Shown: one piece after another, positions 1 to 8,822 of the stretch | Numbering within the stretch: position 1 is the first letter of the stretch | How the letters are laid out: each line of letters opens with the position of its first letter | Assembly: GCF_031769195.1 (NCBI RefSeq) | Contig: NZ_JAVHNP010000006.1 | Span: 1 to 64,000 of the forward strand | Origin: Vreelandella sp031769195 | Lineage (GTDB): Bacteria; Pseudomonadota; Gammaproteobacteria; Pseudomonadales; Halomonadaceae | Length of the DNA stretch: 64,000 nucleotides | Direction: 5' to 3' | Notes under the pieces: generated by a model | Databases searched by the model: none | What the model saw: the letters and a program-made list of their open reading frames with translations, nothing else | What the model was told of the DNA's origin: nothing | Program-made: the position numbers and the translations under genes

Positions 1-80
1 TCTCTGTGCTACCGCTCGACTTGCATGTGTTAGGCCTGCCGCCAGCGTTCAATCTGAGCCATGATCAAACTCTTCAGTTT
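1..80 (-). rRNA. rrs: 16S ribosomal RNA, 5' end only
   Basis: Read on the minus strand, the first 80 bases are the conserved 5' end of bacterial 16S rRNA, including AGAGTTTGATCATGGCTCAG and the following ATTGAACGCTGGCGGCAGG block. The mature 5' end should lie near 79-80. The gene runs off the left edge, so no further phylogenetic signal is available. It is the first gene of an rRNA operon transcribed away from tyrS. Confidence 0.97.
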
Positions 81-251
81 AAAATCATTGTGATTCTTAC
101 TCATTGCCCGAAGGCAACAAAAGCGAATCAAACTTGGCTCAAGGTTCAAACGAATTCGAAAGATTCGAAAATCTTTCTTGTGCGCTTGCCTTGATATTTG
201 ATGATTTATCACCCTCATCGGCAAGCGCCCACATGAATTACCTGATCAAAT

Positions 252-263
252 TGTTAAAGAGCT
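252..263 (-). promoter_or_regulatory. rRNA leader boxA antitermination element
   Basis: The minus strand reads AGCTCTTTAACA, a one-base variant of the E. coli rrn boxA TGCTCTTTAACA. It lies about 170 nt upstream of the 16S 5' end and downstream of both promoters, the standard place for Nus-factor loading. NusA itself is encoded in this window. The 81-318 leader otherwise holds no gene. Confidence 0.8.
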
Positions 264-318
264 GTTTCGCTGTGCTGGCCCGATGACCTGGACTGTGTTG
301 CCTCAGCGAGGAAGGCGT

Positions 319-346
319 ATTCTACGCATTTCCTGGTGTTTGTCAA
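319..346 (-). promoter_or_regulatory. rRNA operon promoter P2 (sigma-70 type)
   Basis: On the minus strand TTGACA (341-346) and TAGAAT (319-324) are separated by 16 bp, followed by a GC-rich discriminator. This is the better of two promoters in the tyrS-16S gap and sits about 240 nt upstream of the mature 16S end. Confidence 0.75.
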
Positions 347-475
347 CCGCTGTTTTAGCGAGTGAAGCGAGCGATCTAATCTAACCATAAGACGACGCTA
401 ACTTCCTGACAAACCTGAGGTTTTTCAACCTCATTCACCGCTGGTAACGCTTGGCGTCCCCGGCAGCGGATGCGT

Positions 476-504
476 ACTTTACGGATTCGCGGCCGGGTTG
501 GCAA
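476..504 (-). promoter_or_regulatory. rRNA operon promoter P1 (candidate)
   Basis: On the minus strand TTGCCA (499-504) and TAAAGT (476-481) are spaced 17 bp apart. An A/T-rich tract at about 509-532 lies just upstream, in the position of an rrn UP element, and overlaps the end of tyrS. The tandem P1/P2 layout is typical of gammaproteobacterial rRNA operons. The start sites are inferred. Confidence 0.55.
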
Positions 505-533
505 GAGCTAAGTTGAAAAAGTTTTCAAAAAGC

Positions 534-1733
534 TTAAGCAAGCGTCACGCGGGCGTAACGTTTCTTGCCTGCCTGGATAACGTACACTTTACCGGTCGCT
601 AACATAGTGTCTTGAGCAACGACTTCGCCATCCACTTTGACACTGCCGTTTTTCAGCATGTCTTTCGCCTGGGCGCTGTTCTTGGTTAAGCCTGAGCGAT
701 TAAGCACCGTCGCAATCGGAGCCTGCTCGCTGCCTTCAAAATCGACGTCCACTTCTGGCAGGTCTTCCGGCAGCTCACCGTCGGCCAGCTGGTTGCCCGC
801 CGACTTGTGCGCATTCGCGGCGGCTTCATCGCCGTGATAGCGCGCGATGAGTTCACGAGCAAGCTCCATTTTCACATCGCGCGGATTGGCGCCCTGCTCG
901 ACACTTAGCTTCAGCGCCTCAATCTCTTCGTTCGATTTCAGTGAGAGCAGTTCGAAGTAACGCCACATTAAACTGTCTGGCATGGAGACCAGCTTATTAA
1001 ACATAGAGCCCGGCGCTTCATCGACCCCGACATAGTTGCCAAGCGATTTGGACATTTTCTGCACGCCGTCCAAACCTTCCAGCAGGGGCATGGTAATCAC
1101 CACCTGGGGCTCCTGACCAAAGTGCTTCTGAATCTCACGACCCATCAGCAGATTAAACTTCTGGTCGGTACCGCCAAGCTCAATATCCGCCTCTAGTGCG
1201 ACGGAGTCATAGCCCTGCACCAGCGGGTAAAGAAACTCATGAATCGCAATCGGCTGATTCGCTTTGTAGCGTTTTTCAAAGTCATCACGCTCCAGCATCC
1301 GCGCAACGGTGCTTTGCGCTGCCAGCTCAATCATTTTGGCCGCGGTTAATTCGCCAAACCATTCCGCGTTGAAGCGCACCTCGGTCTTTTCAGGATCGAG
1401 GATTTTAAACACCTGCTCTTTATAGGTTTCCGCGTTCGCTTTGACGTCGGCCTCTGTCAGCGGCTTGCGGGTCACATTTTTACCGGTCGGGTCACCAATG
1501 CGGCCAGTGAAGTCACCAATCAAAAAGATGACGGTGTGACCGAGATCTTGAAATTGACGCATTTTGGTCAGCAGTACGCTGTGGCCCAGGTGTAAATCAG
1601 GTGCCGTGGGATCGAACCCTGCTTTAATACGCAGCTTACGACCGGACGCGAGCTTTTTACGCAGCTCGTCCTCTACCAGGATTTCATGCGTACCCCGCGA
1701 CAGCAGCGCTAACGCCTGATCCACCTCACTCAT
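534..1733 (-). CDS. tyrS: Tyrosyl-tRNA synthetase
   Basis: Class I aminoacyl-tRNA synthetase that charges tRNA-Tyr in the cytoplasm. The 399-residue product has the HIGH-type motif HLGHS near residue 48, the tyrosine-pocket region GGTDQKFNLLMGR near 188-200, a KMSKS loop near 228, and a C-terminal S4-like RNA-binding domain from about residue 335. The LHLGHSVLL form places it in the TyrS2/TyrZ-like subgroup rather than the E. coli TyrS subgroup. It is transcribed toward the rRNA operon with no strong terminator between them. The start at 1733 is supported by GAGAGAGGCA upstream. It is divergent from anmK. Confidence 0.97.
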   Translation of the reverse strand: MSEVDQALALLSRGTHEILVEDELRKKLASGRKLRIKAGFDPTAPDLHLGHSVLLTKMRQFQDLGHTVIFLIGDFTGRIGDPTGKNVTRKPLTEADVKANAETYKEQVFKILDPEKTEVRFNAEWFGELTAAKMIELAAQSTVARMLERDDFEKRYKANQPIAIHEFLYPLVQGYDSVALEADIELGGTDQKFNLLMGREIQKHFGQEPQVVITMPLLEGLDGVQKMSKSLGNYVGVDEAPGSMFNKLVSMPDSLMWRYFELLSLKSNEEIEALKLSVEQGANPRDVKMELARELIARYHGDEAAANAHKSAGNQLADGELPEDLPEVDVDFEGSEQAPIATVLNRSGLTKNSAQAKDMLKNGSVKVDGEVVAQDTMLATGKVYVIQAGKKRYARVTLA

Positions 1734-1837
1734 TGCCTCTCTCCATGTACTATGTGCCGTTAAAAGCGTTCAAATGATGACTAGCGGGCGATATTACCAC
1801 GCCCTACCGGCTTGGTTGAGCCTTCACTCCGCATTGG

Positions 1838-2992
1838 ATGACCCGGATTATGAAAACCTCGCACCCTTCGTCACCCGCCTACTATATAGGTTTAATGTCC
1901 GGCACTAGCCTGGACGGTATTGATGCAGCGCTTGTTGCCATCACGCCGGACCACCCACCTACGCTATTGGCCACCGCGGCCATCGCCATGCCAGATGCGC
2001 TGCACGGACAACTGCTTCACCTCTGTCACGCGTCCTCTGCCAGCTTTGCCGAGCTAGCTGCCGCCGAAGATGCCTTTTGCCGAGTGCAAGCCAAGGCCGT
2101 TCAAGCGCTATTAGCGGAACGAGGGCTGGCCCCGGAGCAGATAACGGCGATCGGCAGCCACGGCCAAACAATTGAGCATGCCCCCCAGGGCCATCAGAGC
2201 GGCCCTGCCTATACCCTACAGCTAGATAACCCAAGCCTTTTGGCAGAGCTCACCGGCTGCACCGTAGTCGCCGACTTTCGACGCCGCGACCTTGCCGCTG
2301 GCGGCCAGGCGGCACCGCTGGCCCCGGCCTTCCATCAGGCGCTGTTTGGTCAGCGCCCAGGCGAGCAACTGGTGCTTAATTTAGGGGGCTTCGCTAATCT
2401 CACCTGGCTGCCTCACCAGCCAGCCTATGCGGTGATGGGGTTTGATACTGGCCCGGCGAACGTGCTGCTCGATGCTTGGTTTGCTAAGCACCACGCTGGG
2501 CGCTTTGATGAAAACGGCACTTGGGCTGCCAGTGGGCAGATCGACGAAGCCCTACTGGCTCGCCTGCTGGAAGAACCCTTCTTTCAGCAGGTGCCGCCGC
2601 GCAGCACGGGTCGCGAACTCTTCCATTTAACGTGGCTGGAGCAGCATTTAAGCGGTTACGAAGCCCACCAAGACGTGCAAGCCACGCTGGCGGAGCTCAC
2701 GGCGGTCAGCGTGGCACAGGGCGTCGCACTGTTACCACTTGAGCAGCCCTCGGCCACGTTGCTGGTATGCGGCGGCGGTGCTCACAATGCCTATTTAATG
2801 AAAAGAGTGGCAGCCCAACTGCCACAGGTCACGCTGCTCTCCCCTGCGTCGCTGGGCTGGCCGGAGGATTGGATTGAAGCCGGGGCCTTTGCTTGGCTCG
2901 CCCATCAGCGTTTGCACGGGCTACCCGGCAACCTGCCTTCCGTTACCGGCGCCAGCGGCCCGCGGGTGTTGGGCGGTATGTACGCCCCCTAA
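1838..2992 (+). CDS. anmK: Anhydro-N-acetylmuramic acid kinase
   Basis: Peptidoglycan-recycling kinase that converts anhydroMurNAc to MurNAc-6-phosphate. The ATP-binding signature GLMSGTSLDGIDA lies near residues 18-30 and the second phosphate-binding segment LNLGGFANLTW near 180, with the GFDTGPANVLLDAW block after it. The length of 384 residues is slightly above the usual ~370. An alternative ATG at 1850 would remove four residues; neither start has a strong ribosome-binding site. Its neighbour is tyrS, divergent across 104 bp, and the gene ends 12 bp before the convergent pilU stop. Confidence 0.95.
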   Translation: MTRIMKTSHPSSPAYYIGLMSGTSLDGIDAALVAITPDHPPTLLATAAIAMPDALHGQLLHLCHASSASFAELAAAEDAFCRVQAKAVQALLAERGLAPEQITAIGSHGQTIEHAPQGHQSGPAYTLQLDNPSLLAELTGCTVVADFRRRDLAAGGQAAPLAPAFHQALFGQRPGEQLVLNLGGFANLTWLPHQPAYAVMGFDTGPANVLLDAWFAKHHAGRFDENGTWAASGQIDEALLARLLEEPFFQQVPPRSTGRELFHLTWLEQHLSGYEAHQDVQATLAELTAVSVAQGVALLPLEQPSATLLVCGGGAHNAYLMKRVAAQLPQVTLLSPASLGWPEDWIEAGAFAWLAHQRLHGLPGNLPSVTGASGPRVLGGMYAP

Positions 2993-3004
2993 CGGCATCT
3001 GCCG

Positions 3005-4168
3005 TTAGTAATCGTCACCGTCGCGCAGGGCAAGATGCGAAGGCACCTGCGCCTCTAACGACTTGCCGCTGGCGGCAGCGTCGCCCTGCTTGATCATCAG
3101 CCGCAGGTCGTTGGCGGAATCCGCATGGGCCAGCGCCACCTGCTGGCTGACTTGGCCTGCATGATAAAGCGCGTAAAGCGCCTGATCGAAGGTTTGCATT
3201 CCCGCATCGCGGGAACTCGCCATCGCCTGCTTTAATTCGTCGATGCGACCTTTACGAATAAGATCCACCACCCGTGGCGATGAAAGCAAAATTTCAATCG
3301 CCGCGCAGCGGCCGCCCTGCTGAGTGGGCAGCAGCTGCTGCGCCACTACGGCACGCAAATTCAGCGACAGATCCATCAACACCTGCTCGTGGCGCTCGTG
3401 GGGAAAGAAGTGAAGGATGCGCTCCAACGCTTGATTAGCGTTATTAGCATGCAACGTCGCCAAACAGAGATGCCCGGTTTCCGCGAAAGTGAGGGCATGC
3501 TCCATGGTTTCACGGGTGCGCACTTCGCCAATCAAAATCACATCTGGGGCTTGGCGCAGGGTATTTTTTAGCGCTATCTCGAAGGAGTCGGTATCCACAC
3601 CCACTTCACGCTGATTGACGATCCCCCGCTGATGCGGATGCAAGTACTCAATAGGGTCTTCGATGGTAATGATGTGCCCGCCTACCGAGGCGTTACGCTC
3701 CTGAATCATCGCCGCCAGCGTCGTGGATTTCCCCGTACCGGTGCCTCCTACGACCAGCACCAGCCCGCGCTTAGCATTCGCCAGCGTCGCTAACTGGCTG
3801 GGCACCCCCAGCGCGCTGAGGGTCGGAATGGTTTGCGCAATACGCCGCACCACCATGGCAGGTTCGTTACGCTGCCAAAAGGCGCTTACTCGAAAGCGCC
3901 CACCCTCTTCAAGGCTTAGCGCAAAATTTGCCTCGTGCTCAACCTGAAACCGTTCTCGCTGCTTTTCGGGAACCGCATTCAGCACTAGGCTGCGCACTTG
4001 GCTAGACGAGAGCGGCTGACGCCCTAACGGCACCAGCCCATTGGGCGTTTTCAAGCTGGGCGGCGCACCCACTGAGATCAGCAGATCCGATGCCTGCTGT
4101 TCGACCATAATACCCAGCAGTTGATGTAGCCACTGGGTTGCGGTCATCCCGCTGGCTGGCTCACTCAT
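3005..4168 (-). CDS. pilU: PilT/PilU-family type IV pilus retraction ATPase (PilU)
   Basis: Cytoplasmic hexameric secretion-type ATPase that assists type IV pilus retraction. Walker A is GGTGTGKSTTLAAM near residue 140, the Asp/Walker B block is APDVILIGEVRTRETMEHAL near 210, and the His box is TGHLCLATLHANNANQ. Its 387 residues and C-terminal extension fit PilU rather than PilT. It is the second gene of a pilT-pilU operon with a 24-bp gap. No pilus structural genes are in the window; in pseudomonads pilTU also stands next to yggS-proC, as here. Confidence 0.93.
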   Translation of the reverse strand: MSEPASGMTATQWLHQLLGIMVEQQASDLLISVGAPPSLKTPNGLVPLGRQPLSSSQVRSLVLNAVPEKQRERFQVEHEANFALSLEEGGRFRVSAFWQRNEPAMVVRRIAQTIPTLSALGVPSQLATLANAKRGLVLVVGGTGTGKSTTLAAMIQERNASVGGHIITIEDPIEYLHPHQRGIVNQREVGVDTDSFEIALKNTLRQAPDVILIGEVRTRETMEHALTFAETGHLCLATLHANNANQALERILHFFPHERHEQVLMDLSLNLRAVVAQQLLPTQQGGRCAAIEILLSSPRVVDLIRKGRIDELKQAMASSRDAGMQTFDQALYALYHAGQVSQQVALAHADSANDLRLMIKQGDAAASGKSLEAQVPSHLALRDGDDY

Positions 4169-4192
4169 GGCGCTCCCTCTCCTATGATCGCC

Positions 4193-5236
4193 TTACTCAT
4201 CTTTTAACGTCAGCGTGCCTTTAGCCCTTGCTTGAGCTTCGTCCATACTCACCACGCCCTCTTTGACCAGCTTGGCAAGCGAGGCATTGAGGGTCTGCAT
4301 GCCCAGCGCGCCGCCGGTCTGAATCGCTGAGTAGATTTGCGCCACCTTATCTTCCCGTACCAGGTTTCTTACCGCTGCGGTAGCGATCAAAATTTCGTGG
4401 GCCGCCACGCGCCCGCCGCCCTGGCGCTTCAACAGCGTCTGCGACACAACGGCCTGCAGCGACTCGGACAGCATCGAGCGCACCATGGACTTCTCTTCAC
4501 CAGGGAACACATCAATAATCCGGTCGATGGTTTTCGCCGCCGATGTTGTGTGCAGCGTGCCAAATACAAGATGCCCCGTTTCTGCAGCGGTGAGCGCTAA
4601 GCGAATCGTTTCGAGATCGCGAAGCTCGCCTACCAAAATCACATCCGGGTCTTCGCGCAGCGCGCTTCGCAGCGCTCCTGAAAAGCTGTGCGTGTCGCGA
4701 TGAACTTCCCGCTGGTTAATCAGGCAGCGCTTACTGGTATGCACAAACTCCACCGGGTCTTCGATGGTTAGGATGTGCTCAAAACGGTGGTCGTTGATGT
4801 AGTCGATCATCGCCGCCAAGGTGGTGCTTTTACCGGACCCCGTAGGCCCCGTTACCAACACCAATCCCCTTGGCAGCATGGAAAGGCGTTGGAATACCTC
4901 ACCCATGCCCAAGGCTTCCATTGAGAGCACCTTATTGGGAATGGTACGAAACACCGCCCCCGCGCCCCGCGCTTGGTTAAAAGCATTGACCCTAAAGCGC
5001 GCCACGCCCGGCACTTCAAATGAGAAATCCGCTTCTAAGTGCTCTTCATAGTCGCGACGCTGGCGATCGTTCATGATGTCGTAGATCAAACGCCGAACAT
5101 CGCTGTTCTCCATGGCGGGCACATTAAGCCGACGAATATCGCCATCAACACGTATCATGGGGGGAAGACCCGCCGAAAGGTGCAGGTCGGATGCATTCTG
5201 CTTTGCCGAGAATGCCAGCAGTTCGGTAATATCCAT
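4193..5236 (-). CDS. pilT: Type IV pilus twitching motility ATPase PilT
   Basis: ATPase that powers pilus retraction. Walker A is GPTGSGKSTTLAAM near residue 130, the Asp box is DPDVILVGELRDLETIRLAL, the His box is TGHLVFGTLHT, and the C-terminal PilT motif appears as AVRNLVRE (family AIRNLIRE) near residue 288. The length of 347 is canonical. The start at 5236 has GGGAAAGAGAG just upstream. It is divergent from yggS, leaving only 33 bp for both promoters. PilT precedes PilU in the transcript. Confidence 0.96.
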   Translation of the reverse strand: MDITELLAFSAKQNASDLHLSAGLPPMIRVDGDIRRLNVPAMENSDVRRLIYDIMNDRQRRDYEEHLEADFSFEVPGVARFRVNAFNQARGAGAVFRTIPNKVLSMEALGMGEVFQRLSMLPRGLVLVTGPTGSGKSTTLAAMIDYINDHRFEHILTIEDPVEFVHTSKRCLINQREVHRDTHSFSGALRSALREDPDVILVGELRDLETIRLALTAAETGHLVFGTLHTTSAAKTIDRIIDVFPGEEKSMVRSMLSESLQAVVSQTLLKRQGGGRVAAHEILIATAAVRNLVREDKVAQIYSAIQTGGALGMQTLNASLAKLVKEGVVSMDEAQARAKGTLTLKDE

Positions 5237-5269
5237 CTCTCTTTCCCAGCTGCGGTAAGGTGCTTGAGT

Positions 5270-5968
5270 ATGACAGACAACGCGCTCCCCGAGTCACTTG
5301 CATCTGCGCGTGAACGCCTGCGCCGGGCGCTTGAAGAGGCAGGGCGCTCGCCCACCAGCGCCACCCTGCTGGCGGTGAGCAAAACCAAGCCCGCCGAGAT
5401 GCTGCGCCAAGCGTGGCAGCACGGCCAGCGCGAATTTGGTGAAAACTACCTGCAAGAGGCGCTGGATAAACAGGCGGCGCTTGAGGACCTAGACGGTATT
5501 GTTTGGCACTTCATCGGCCCGCTGCAATCGAACAAGACCCGCGCCGTGGCCGAGCAGTTTGCCTGGGTACACAGCGTGGACCGCTTAAAGATTGCCAAAC
5601 GCCTGAGCGAGCAGCGCCCGGCAACGCTACCGCCGCTGAACGTCTGCCTGCAGGTCAATATCAGCCGCGAGGCCACGAAATCTGGCGTACTGCCAGAGGA
5701 CGCCTTAGCGTTAGCCCAAGAGATTGCCGCCCTGCCCGGCCTTGCCCTGCGTGGGCTCATGGCGATTCCCGCCCCGGCAGAGACCTTAGAGGCACAGCGC
5801 CAGCCGCTAGCCGCCCTGCGCCAGCTGTTGGAAGCACTCCAAACGGCACTGCCGGAGGCACCGCTGGATACGCTCTCGATGGGCATGAGCGATGATCTAG
5901 AAGCGGCTGTTTTAGAGGGTGCCACGCTGGTACGTTTAGGCACCGCCATTTTTGGCGCACGGGGCTAA
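5270..5968 (+). CDS. yggS: YggS/PLPBP family pyridoxal-phosphate homeostasis protein
   Basis: Single-domain PLP-binding protein with an alanine-racemase-like TIM barrel fold but no known catalytic reaction; the family buffers PLP and affects amino-acid and 2-oxoacid pools. The PLP lysine lies in LLAVSKTKPAEM near residue 38, and the phosphate-binding end is GMSDDLEAAVLEGATLVRLG. The open frame extends upstream to 5039 antisense to pilT, but ATG 5270 gives the family-typical 232 residues. Next to proC, as in most proteobacteria; the two products are functionally linked through proline metabolism. Confidence 0.93.
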   Translation: MTDNALPESLASARERLRRALEEAGRSPTSATLLAVSKTKPAEMLRQAWQHGQREFGENYLQEALDKQAALEDLDGIVWHFIGPLQSNKTRAVAEQFAWVHSVDRLKIAKRLSEQRPATLPPLNVCLQVNISREATKSGVLPEDALALAQEIAALPGLALRGLMAIPAPAETLEAQRQPLAALRQLLEALQTALPEAPLDTLSMGMSDDLEAAVLEGATLVRLGTAIFGARG

Positions 5969-6040
5969 CAGCGGCTCGAACAACACACGACTTACTTCAC
6001 ACGCTGCACAACGCAGCCATTTGCGAAAAAGGATACCCCC

Positions 6041-6868
6041 ATGGCGAGCAAGATCACCTTCATTGGCGCAGGCAACATGGCCAGTGCCATTATTGGCGGC
6101 CTGATCGAAAGCGGTGTCTCACCCAGCGACATCACCGCCACGGCCCCCAACGAAAGCGAACTGGCTCCACTGAAGGCGCGCTTGGGCATTCACACCCACA
6201 CCGACAACAGCGCAGCGGTTAACGGTGCGGATGTGGTGGTGCTCGCGGTGAAGCCACAGATTATGCGCGGTGTTTGTGAGGCCCTGCGCGACAGCGTTCA
6301 GCAGCAGGCCCCGCTGGTGATTTCCATTGCGGCAGGCCTAGATGCCAACACCATCGACCAGTGGCTGGGCGGCGGCAACGCCCTGGTGCGCTGCATGCCC
6401 AATACCCCATCACTGGTCGGCATCGGCGCCAGCGGCCTGTACGCCAACGCGGCGGTTAGCGACGCCCAGCGCACCCTCGCCACCCAGCTGATGGAAGCCG
6501 TGGGCATTGTGGAGTGGGTAGAAGAAGAGCGTTTATTGGATGCTGTGACTGCCGTTTCCGGCAGCGCACCGGCCTACTTCTTTTTGATGTTTGAAGCCAT
6601 GGAAGAGGCGGCCGTTAAGCTTGGCTTGCCCGCCGACACCGCCCGCCGCTTGGCCATTCAAACCGCCTTGGGTGCCGCTACCATGGCCCAGCGCAGCGAT
6701 AAAGATCCGGCCACGCTGAAGCAGAACGTGATGTCGCCGGGCGGCACCACTGAGCGCGCCATTCACCATATGGAAGAGGCGCACCTGCGCAGCATCATTG
6801 CCGACGCCATGCAGGCCTGCGCCGAGCGCGCCGATGCCATGTCCAAAGAGCTAAGCGGAAACGATTGA
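6041..6868 (+). CDS. proC: Pyrroline-5-carboxylate reductase
   Basis: Last step of proline synthesis: reduces P5C with NAD(P)H. The Rossmann fold begins ITFIGAGNMASAIIGGL at residues 4-20, and the conserved C-terminal block VSGSAPAYFFLMFEAMEEAAVKLGL followed by MSPGGTTERAI marks the substrate and dimerisation region. The length of 275 is canonical. GAAAAAGGAT before ATG 6041 supports the start. Lies 72 bp after yggS and before yggT in the conserved yggS-proC-yggT cluster. Confidence 0.97.
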   Translation: MASKITFIGAGNMASAIIGGLIESGVSPSDITATAPNESELAPLKARLGIHTHTDNSAAVNGADVVVLAVKPQIMRGVCEALRDSVQQQAPLVISIAAGLDANTIDQWLGGGNALVRCMPNTPSLVGIGASGLYANAAVSDAQRTLATQLMEAVGIVEWVEEERLLDAVTAVSGSAPAYFFLMFEAMEEAAVKLGLPADTARRLAIQTALGAATMAQRSDKDPATLKQNVMSPGGTTERAIHHMEEAHLRSIIADAMQACAERADAMSKELSGND

Positions 6869-6968
6869 GTCACCCGTAGACAACCGACCGTGCATGACGC
6901 CATAACAACGAGATGAGCAGCAGGCACGTCGCTTATCTCAAGAACGCTATTTTTTAGGAGAAGCCGCA

Positions 6969-7562
6969 ATGGGAAGTCAATTAGGCAGCGCTGGGTTAAT
7001 GCTGGTTAACTCGCTGATCAATATTTATCTGTTCTTATTAATGCTGCGCTTTTTGCTGCAGGCATCGCGGGCAGACTACTACAACCCGCTCAGCCAGTCG
7101 GTGGTGAAAATCACCCAGCCTGTTGTCGGTCTATTTCAAGGCTTCCTCGGCCCCGTCGGTGGGCGCTTTGACCTAGCCACGCTGGCCGCTGGCTTTGTGC
7201 TCAAAGTAGTGAGCATGGTGGCCATTTTCATGGTGATTGGCGTGGGCATGCCGCCCATTGCAGGCCTGCTGATTGCCGGGGTCGCGGCGGTGGCCAATGC
7301 AATCTTAAAAATCTACTTCTTTGCCATGATCGTCATGATCATTCTGAGCTGGGTTGCGCCCAATGCCAGCCACCCTGGCGCGCTGCTGGTGATGCAACTG
7401 GTCGAACCGATCATGGCTCCGGTAAGAAAAGTGATTCCGCCCCTGGGCATGATCGACCTATCCCCCATTGTAGTCTTTATCGCCATTAACCTCGTCGATG
7501 GCTTGGTCGTGGGCTCTTTAATTCGTGCCGCAGGAATCTCTGGCGCGCTGGTTGGGCTGTAA
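6969..7562 (+). CDS. yggT: YggT family integral membrane protein
   Basis: Small inner-membrane protein of two YggT repeats. Hydrophobic segments lie near residues 10-28, 70-110, 112-130 and 155-190; the repeat signature is seen in LRFLLQASRADYYNPLSQ and in ILSWVAPNASHPGALLVMQL. The role is not firmly known; members are linked to osmotic or K+ homeostasis in some bacteria. TTTTTTAGGAGAAGCCGCA precedes ATG 6969 and gives a strong ribosome-binding site. It follows proC by 100 bp and precedes metX by 66 bp. Confidence 0.92.
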   Translation: MGSQLGSAGLMLVNSLINIYLFLLMLRFLLQASRADYYNPLSQSVVKITQPVVGLFQGFLGPVGGRFDLATLAAGFVLKVVSMVAIFMVIGVGMPPIAGLLIAGVAAVANAILKIYFFAMIVMIILSWVAPNASHPGALLVMQLVEPIMAPVRKVIPPLGMIDLSPIVVFIAINLVDGLVVGSLIRAAGISGALVGL

Positions 7563-7628
7563 GCCACCGAACCACCGCACCTGACGACTTCTTGGCAGGA
7601 CTTATATTTTGCAGGACTAGCGCTTTCA

Positions 7629-8822
7629 ATGCCTGATTCAGACACTCTTGCTTTTGCTGACCGGCCAGCGGATTCCGTTGGCTTAGTCACCCCCCACGTC
7701 GCCAAGTTCGAGACGCCGCTGCCGCTTGCCTGTGGCAAAACGCTGCCGGAATACGAACTTATCTACGAAACCTACGGCACGCTGAACGCGGACCGCTCCA
7801 ATGCCGTGCTGATTTGTCATGCGCTCTCGGGGCATCACCACGCCGCTGGCTACCACACGGCGGACGATCGCAAGCCCGGCTGGTGGGACGCCCATATTGG
7901 CCCTGGCAAATCCATCGACACCAACCAGTTTTTCGTCGTGTCCTTGAATAACCTGGGTGGCTGCCACGGCAGCACGGGGCCGGTCAGCCACAACCCGGAG
8001 ACTGGCCGCCAGTGGGGCCCCGACTTTCCGGTGGTGACGGTAAGCGACTGGGTCGCAAGCCAAGCCCGCCTAGCCGATCACTTAGGCATCCAGCGCTGGG
8101 CCGCCGCCGTGGGCGGCAGCCTAGGCGGTATGCAGGTACTGCAGTGGACCATGACCTACCCTGAGCGGGTGGCCAACGCGGTGATTATTGCCGCAACGCC
8201 TCGACTCTCGGCACAAAATATCGCGTTTAACGAAGTAGCTCGCCAAGCCATTCGCTCCGACCCGGAGTTTTTTGATGGCTGGTACGCCGAGCACGATACC
8301 GTGCCAAAGCGCGGGCTGAAGCTGGCCCGCATGGTTGGGCATATCACCTACCTCTCCGAAGACGCCATGGGCAGCAAGTTTGGCCGCGACCTGCGCAGCG
8401 ACGACCTGAATTTTGGTTTTGATGTCGAATTTCAGGTGGAGTCGTACTTGCGCTACCAAGGCGATACGTTCTCGACCGCCTTTGATGCCAACACCTATTT
8501 GCTCATGACCAAAGCGCTTGATTACTTTGATCCGGCGGCCAGCCACGCGGGCGACCTATCGCAAGCGCTCGCCCCCGCTCAGTGCCCCTTTTTGATCGTG
8601 AGCTTTACGACCGACTGGCGCTTTCCCCCCTCGCGCTCTCGGGAGCTGGTGGATGCGCTGACGCACGCGGGCAAATCGGTGAGCTATGCCAACATTGAAT
8701 CGCCCCACGGGCACGATGCCTTCTTACTGCCCGAGCCACGCTATCACGCGTTATTTAGCGCCTTTATGAGCCGCGCGGCGCGAGAATTGAAGCTCAAGCC
8801 GGGTGTGGAGGAGAAACACTAA
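7629..8822 (+). CDS. metX: Homoserine O-acyltransferase (MetX)
   Basis: Alpha/beta-hydrolase that acylates homoserine at the start of methionine synthesis. The nucleophile elbow is VGGSLGGMQVLQW near residue 165; the catalytic Asp lies in SFTTDWRFPPSRS and the His in ESPHGHDAFLL near the C-terminus. Gammaproteobacterial MetX proteins of this sort are often O-succinyltransferases (MetXS) despite the fold, so the acyl donor cannot be fixed from what I can see. The stop overlaps the metW start in TAATG, indicating translational coupling. Confidence 0.95.
   Translation: MPDSDTLAFADRPADSVGLVTPHVAKFETPLPLACGKTLPEYELIYETYGTLNADRSNAVLICHALSGHHHAAGYHTADDRKPGWWDAHIGPGKSIDTNQFFVVSLNNLGGCHGSTGPVSHNPETGRQWGPDFPVVTVSDWVASQARLADHLGIQRWAAAVGGSLGGMQVLQWTMTYPERVANAVIIAATPRLSAQNIAFNEVARQAIRSDPEFFDGWYAEHDTVPKRGLKLARMVGHITYLSEDAMGSKFGRDLRSDDLNFGFDVEFQVESYLRYQGDTFSTAFDANTYLLMTKALDYFDPAASHAGDLSQALAPAQCPFLIVSFTTDWRFPPSRSRELVDALTHAGKSVSYANIESPHGHDAFLLPEPRYHALFSAFMSRAARELKLKPGVEEKH

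Noticed and set aside
5039..5269. N-terminal extension of YggS
   Set aside because: The extra frame is antisense to pilT, has no family similarity, and ATG 5270 gives the normal length.
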